This document shows, piece by piece, positions 6,972 to 9,283 of a DNA stretch of 9,283 bases. Every line of letters begins with the position of its first letter. Position 1 is the first letter of the stretch. Source of the DNA: JAGLRQ01 sp965369805 (lineage in GTDB: Bacteria; Auribacterota; UBA6266); contig CBDURG010000080.1 in assembly GCA_965369805.1 (NCBI GenBank), positions 1 through 9,283 on the forward strand. Reading direction: 5' to 3'. A program made the position numbers and the translations under genes. The notes beneath the pieces are model-generated. The model did no database searches and was not told where the DNA came from. It was given only the letters and a program-made list of their open reading frames with translations.

Positions 6972-7972
6972 TTCTTTTCTCCCAATCTATACCTTTTTAT
7001 CGCGTTATCAAGTATTCCTGCTATTATCTTTTCGTACTTTATCCCGTACTTTTTTGACATTATAATCAAATCACTGTACCCGGGGGAAAGTCCAGGGAGC
7101 GGATTCACCTCTATAAAATAAACATAACCTCTACTGTCAACTCTGAAATCCATTCTCGCGATATCTTTGCACTGCAGGCACTCATATGCCGCCAAAGTCA
7201 TTTTTGCAAGCTCTTTTACAGTTTCCTCCGCGAGTTTCGGAGGGCAGGTATATTCTACAAGCTTTTTATAATCCCTTTTTACTTCGAGCGAATAAATAAA
7301 ATCTTCCTTATTGCCATTTTTATGGCCGATTTCCATCATCCCCAGAATTCTTGGAGGATAATTATCCACAATACCAACAGTTACTTCCTTGCCGACAATA
7401 AAAGTTTCAATTATAACCTGCTGTTCAGGATAATGGTCCAAAACCCACAAAACCTGTTTTTCCAAAGCTTCAAAAGTATCAACCTTTGAAGAAAACCTTA
7501 TACCCTTGCTGGATCCATCCCACGCGGGTTTTACAATTAACGGAAAAGGCGGTAATTTGCTTTTCTGCAAATCGGAAATTTTGGAAACTATAACAAAGTC
7601 AGGTGTTCGAATTCCATTCGCCCGGACAACCTGATTTGTCATAGATTTATCAAGGGTTAACGCGAGTGTAAGAGGATCCGAATGAGTATGTGGAATTCGC
7701 ATCAATTCCAGAATAGCCGGAATTTGAGCTTCCCTCGATCTCCCGTTAATCCCTTCCGCTATATTAAAAACAAGTGACGGTTTTTCTTTTTTTATTCTGC
7801 TTATAACCTTTTCACCGCCTCCAAGTTTTACCGGATCAAATCCAAGCTTCGTTATAGAGGAAACAATAGCATCAACTGTTTTTTCATTATCAAACTCTTC
7901 CAGAGCATCTTCCGCGCCGCCGCTTAAAAGAGCAAAATCATCTTTGAGATTATATGTTATGCCTATTTTCAT
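6968..7972 (-). CDS. ATP-grasp ligase, D-Ala-D-Ala-ligase-like (first of pair)
   Basis: A 334-aa protein of the D-Ala-D-Ala ligase fold. Motifs in order: FNIAEGINGRSREAQIPAILEL (69-90), LDKSMT (107-112), ATP lysine in FPLIVKP (Lys148), the flexible loop WDGSSKGI (151-158), IIETFIVGKEVTVG (187-200), and metal ligands Asp275 in ARMD, Glu288 and Asn290 in FIEVNPLPGLSPGYSD. Catalytic features look intact. The N-terminus reads DDFALLSGGAEDALEEFDNEKTVDAI instead of the Ddl GGxSxEREVS pattern, so the acceptor/donor amino acids probably differ from D-alanine. It is clearly diverged from the adjacent ligase, so the two are not a recent duplication and may act in sequence. It follows the KamA-like gene by 52 nt, which contain the palindrome TGATTAATCA. 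The ATG has no recognisable Shine-Dalgarno site, but an upstream stop excludes a longer form. Confidence 0.92.
   Translation of the reverse strand: MKIGITYNLKDDFALLSGGAEDALEEFDNEKTVDAIVSSITKLGFDPVKLGGGEKVISRIKKEKPSLVFNIAEGINGRSREAQIPAILELMRIPHTHSDPLTLALTLDKSMTNQVVRANGIRTPDFVIVSKISDLQKSKLPPFPLIVKPAWDGSSKGIRFSSKVDTFEALEKQVLWVLDHYPEQQVIIETFIVGKEVTVGIVDNYPPRILGMMEIGHKNGNKEDFIYSLEVKRDYKKLVEYTCPPKLAEETVKELAKMTLAAYECLQCKDIARMDFRVDSRGYVYFIEVNPLPGLSPGYSDLIIMSKKYGIKYEKIIAGILDNAIKRYRLGEKN
6979..6983 (-). promoter_or_regulatory. Ribosome site supporting a TTG start
   Basis: On the minus strand GGGAG lies 7 nt before the TTG at 6971, inside the last codons of the preceding ligase gene. Together with the TTGA stop/start overlap it supports TTG initiation by translational coupling. 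Confidence 0.65.
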
Positions 7973-7986
7973 ACGAGTTATTGAAT

Positions 7987-7996
7987 TGATTAATCA
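7987..7996. other. 10-bp perfect palindrome in the KamA-ligase gap
   Basis: TGATTAATCA is its own reverse complement and sits 15 nt upstream of the ligase start at 7972. It could be an operator or a chance palindrome in AT-rich DNA. It is too short for a terminator and has no T-run. Confidence 0.25.
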
Positions 7997-8024
7997 GTTT
8001 TTAAATAATTTCAGTGGGAAAGAA

Positions 8025-9152
8025 TCAGGTTTCAATGTACTCATAATGCTTATCCCTGAAATTTTTGAGAGTCCATTTTTTGCCCTGTTTTTCTACTACA
8101 TCCTTCGGGGAAATCGGTATTTTACCTCCGCCGCCGGGAGCATCAATCACATAGGTCGGCACCGCGTAACCGCTAATAAACCCTCTTAATTTGCTAACAA
8201 TGTCAATCCCTTTCTCTATCGAAGCCCTGAAATGCGAGGTACCTATGGCAGGGTCGCACTGATATAGATAATAAGGCCTTACACGGTTTTTCATAACTTC
8301 CAGGCAAAGTTTTTTCATCACTTCAGGAGCATCATTTATTCCTTTTAACAAAACCGTCTGGCTGCCCATAACAATACCGGCATCCGCGAGCCTGGCAAGC
8401 GCTTTCTTAACATCAGAACTAATCTCTTTTTGATGGTTAATATGAATGCTCATCCAAATAGGATGATATTTTTTAAGCATTGTAACCAGAGATTCGCTAA
8501 TTCTCATCGGTAGAAATATCGGAACCCTTGTCCCTATCCTTATAACTTCAATGGTCGGAACCTTTTTCAAACTGGACAGTATCATTTCAAGTTTTTCATC
8601 AGGCAGAGTTAATGGATCTCCGCCAGAAACAATGACATCCCTTATTGAGGGATTATCCGTAAGATATTTAGTTACTTTCTCAAGCATTTTGGAAGTCATT
8701 ACATGTTTAGCGTGGCCCGTGGTTCTTTTTCTTGTACAGTGACGGCAATAAGTCGCGCATTCATCCGTAACCAGAAGTAAAACCCTGTCGGGGTACCTGT
8801 GAACAAGCCCGGGAACAGGACTATCTTTCTCCTCGGCACACGGATCGTTGTAATCAAATTCTGTAGCAACACCTTCATTAGATGTAGGTATACATTGCTT
8901 TCTTATAGGACAATTAGGATCAAACGGATCAATTAAACTAAGGAAATACGGTGTTATCGCGAACGCTAACCGTTCGGTAAGAGCAAGCCCCTTGTTCTCT
9001 TCTTTTGTCAAATGGACATATTTGCTTATCTCTTCTACACTAGTAATCCTGTTTTTAATTTGCCATTTCCAGTCATTCCATCTGGCTTTTTTGTTCTTGT
9101 ACGAACCGGAACAGGCAACAGTTACTTCTTTTTCCGTCTCATTTTTTTTCAT
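8025..9152 (-). CDS. kamA: KamA-family radical SAM aminomutase (probable lysine 2,3-aminomutase), zinc tail absent
   Basis: A PLP- and [4Fe-4S]/SAM-dependent enzyme that moves an amino group from C2 to C3, in known KamA making L-beta-lysine. N-terminal WNDWKWQIKNRI (25-36) and DSPVPGLVHRYPDRVLLL (110-127) match KamA closely. The cluster motif CATYCRHC has Cys132, Cys136 and Cys139. The PLP lysine is Lys344 in DAPGGGGK. Asp300 and Asp337 align with clostridial Asp293 and Asp330, which contact the lysine side-chain amine. From memory, glutamate 2,3-aminomutases have Lys and Asn there, so lysine is the likelier substrate. The protein stops at 375 aa, without the CxCxxC zinc tail of clostridial enzymes, and the fourth zinc ligand (Cys268) is Ala275. 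The ATG has GAAGGA 7 nt upstream and overlaps the preceding gene by 14 nt. Family certain, exact substrate less so. Confidence 0.92.
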   Translation of the reverse strand: MKKNETEKEVTVACSGSYKNKKARWNDWKWQIKNRITSVEEISKYVHLTKEENKGLALTERLAFAITPYFLSLIDPFDPNCPIRKQCIPTSNEGVATEFDYNDPCAEEKDSPVPGLVHRYPDRVLLLVTDECATYCRHCTRKRTTGHAKHVMTSKMLEKVTKYLTDNPSIRDVIVSGGDPLTLPDEKLEMILSSLKKVPTIEVIRIGTRVPIFLPMRISESLVTMLKKYHPIWMSIHINHQKEISSDVKKALARLADAGIVMGSQTVLLKGINDAPEVMKKLCLEVMKNRVRPYYLYQCDPAIGTSHFRASIEKGIDIVSKLRGFISGYAVPTYVIDAPGGGGKIPISPKDVVEKQGKKWTLKNFRDKHYEYIET

Positions 9153-9282
9153 TTGTTGTTCCTTCGGGTTCCTTTGCAGAGCTTTTTTCCTGACCCTGCA
9201 ACTGCGAAGTCCCCTTAGCTATTTCCTTATTTATCTCCTTTTTATCTATGTTATCAGGCCTGTCCGCCAGCGCGTCTTGGCG
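9139..9282 (-). CDS. C-terminal tail of an unidentified gene (5' part outside window)
   Basis: One minus-strand frame is open from the window edge through 47 codons to a TGA at 9139. The other two frames hit stops within 40 nt. The peptide begins RQDALADRPD and ends EPEGTTNEKK. It is hydrophilic, rich in Lys, Glu, Gln and Ser, and probably disordered, so no family can be named. Its stop lies inside the KamA-like gene, overlapping that start by 14 nt (ATG through TGA across an A-run), and it contains the ribosome site for it. That arrangement suggests a cotranscribed and translationally coupled upstream partner. The alternative is that this is an open leader rather than coding sequence. Confidence 0.5.
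   Translation of the reverse strand, partial: RQDALADRPDNIDKKEINKEIAKGTSQLQGQEKSSAKEPEGTTNEKK
9160..9165 (-). promoter_or_regulatory. Ribosome binding site of the KamA-like gene
   Basis: GAAGGA on the minus strand lies 7 nt before the ATG at 9152, which supports that start and lies within the 3' end of the upstream reading frame. Confidence 0.6.
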
Positions 9283-9283
9283 C

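Noticed and set aside
5889..7972. Annotating either ATP-grasp gene as cell-wall D-alanine-D-alanine ligase (ddl)
   Set aside because: Both lack the N-terminal GGxSxEREVS-type signature and sit in a KamA operon rather than with mur genes, so only the fold-level name is supported.
8025..9152. Glutamate 2,3-aminomutase
   Set aside because: The positions that read Lys and Asn in that enzyme are Asp300 and Asp337 here, as in lysine 2,3-aminomutase.

Overview
This is a bacterial chromosome segment, about 40% G+C by eye. Genes are densely packed, Shine-Dalgarno sites are present at several starts, and two exported proteins carry Sec-type signal peptides. Gene content (GTP-type PEP carboxykinase, a KamA-family radical SAM aminomutase, D-Ala-D-Ala-ligase-like ATP-grasp enzymes, a Ysc84-domain secreted protein) suggests an uncultivated, probably anaerobic and Gram-negative lineage, perhaps in or near Omnitrophota or another candidate phylum. 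That placement is an inference with low confidence. No rRNA, tRNA, CRISPR array, transposase or phage gene is visible.

Layout. Bases 1-1695 (+) hold all but the N-terminus of a GTP-dependent phosphoenolpyruvate carboxykinase. Convergent to it, 1735-2946 (-) encodes an exported protein of unknown function that looks like a TIM barrel with a D-x-E motif. A divergent intergenic region of about 160 bp carries candidate promoters and separates it from 3109-3777 (+), a secreted Ysc84/SH3YL1 (DUF500-type) protein that ends in a strong intrinsic terminator (3805-3840). Next come a GNAT acetyltransferase (3886-4386, +) and an unusual fusion of an ATP-cone with a uridine-kinase-like P-loop kinase (4461-5810, +).

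The convergent gap 5811-5888 contains a GC-rich palindromic cluster followed by a degenerate 7-nt tandem repeat, probably a dispersed intergenic repeat. From 9282 down to 5889 (-) runs an apparent operon: the charged C-terminal tail of an unidentified gene, a KamA/lysine 2,3-aminomutase-family enzyme that lacks the usual C-terminal zinc tail, and two different ATP-grasp ligases of the D-Ala-D-Ala ligase fold. The last two are coupled by a 4-nt TTGA overlap, with a TTG start for the second.

Working model (inference): the KamA-like enzyme makes a beta-amino acid, most likely L-beta-lysine because both lysine-contacting aspartates are kept. The two ATP-grasp ligases then build amide bonds, possibly to that product. 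The GNAT on the opposite strand could acetylate an amine in the same pathway, but it is not in the operon. This KamA plus twin-ligase module is the best candidate for an undescribed pathway in the window.
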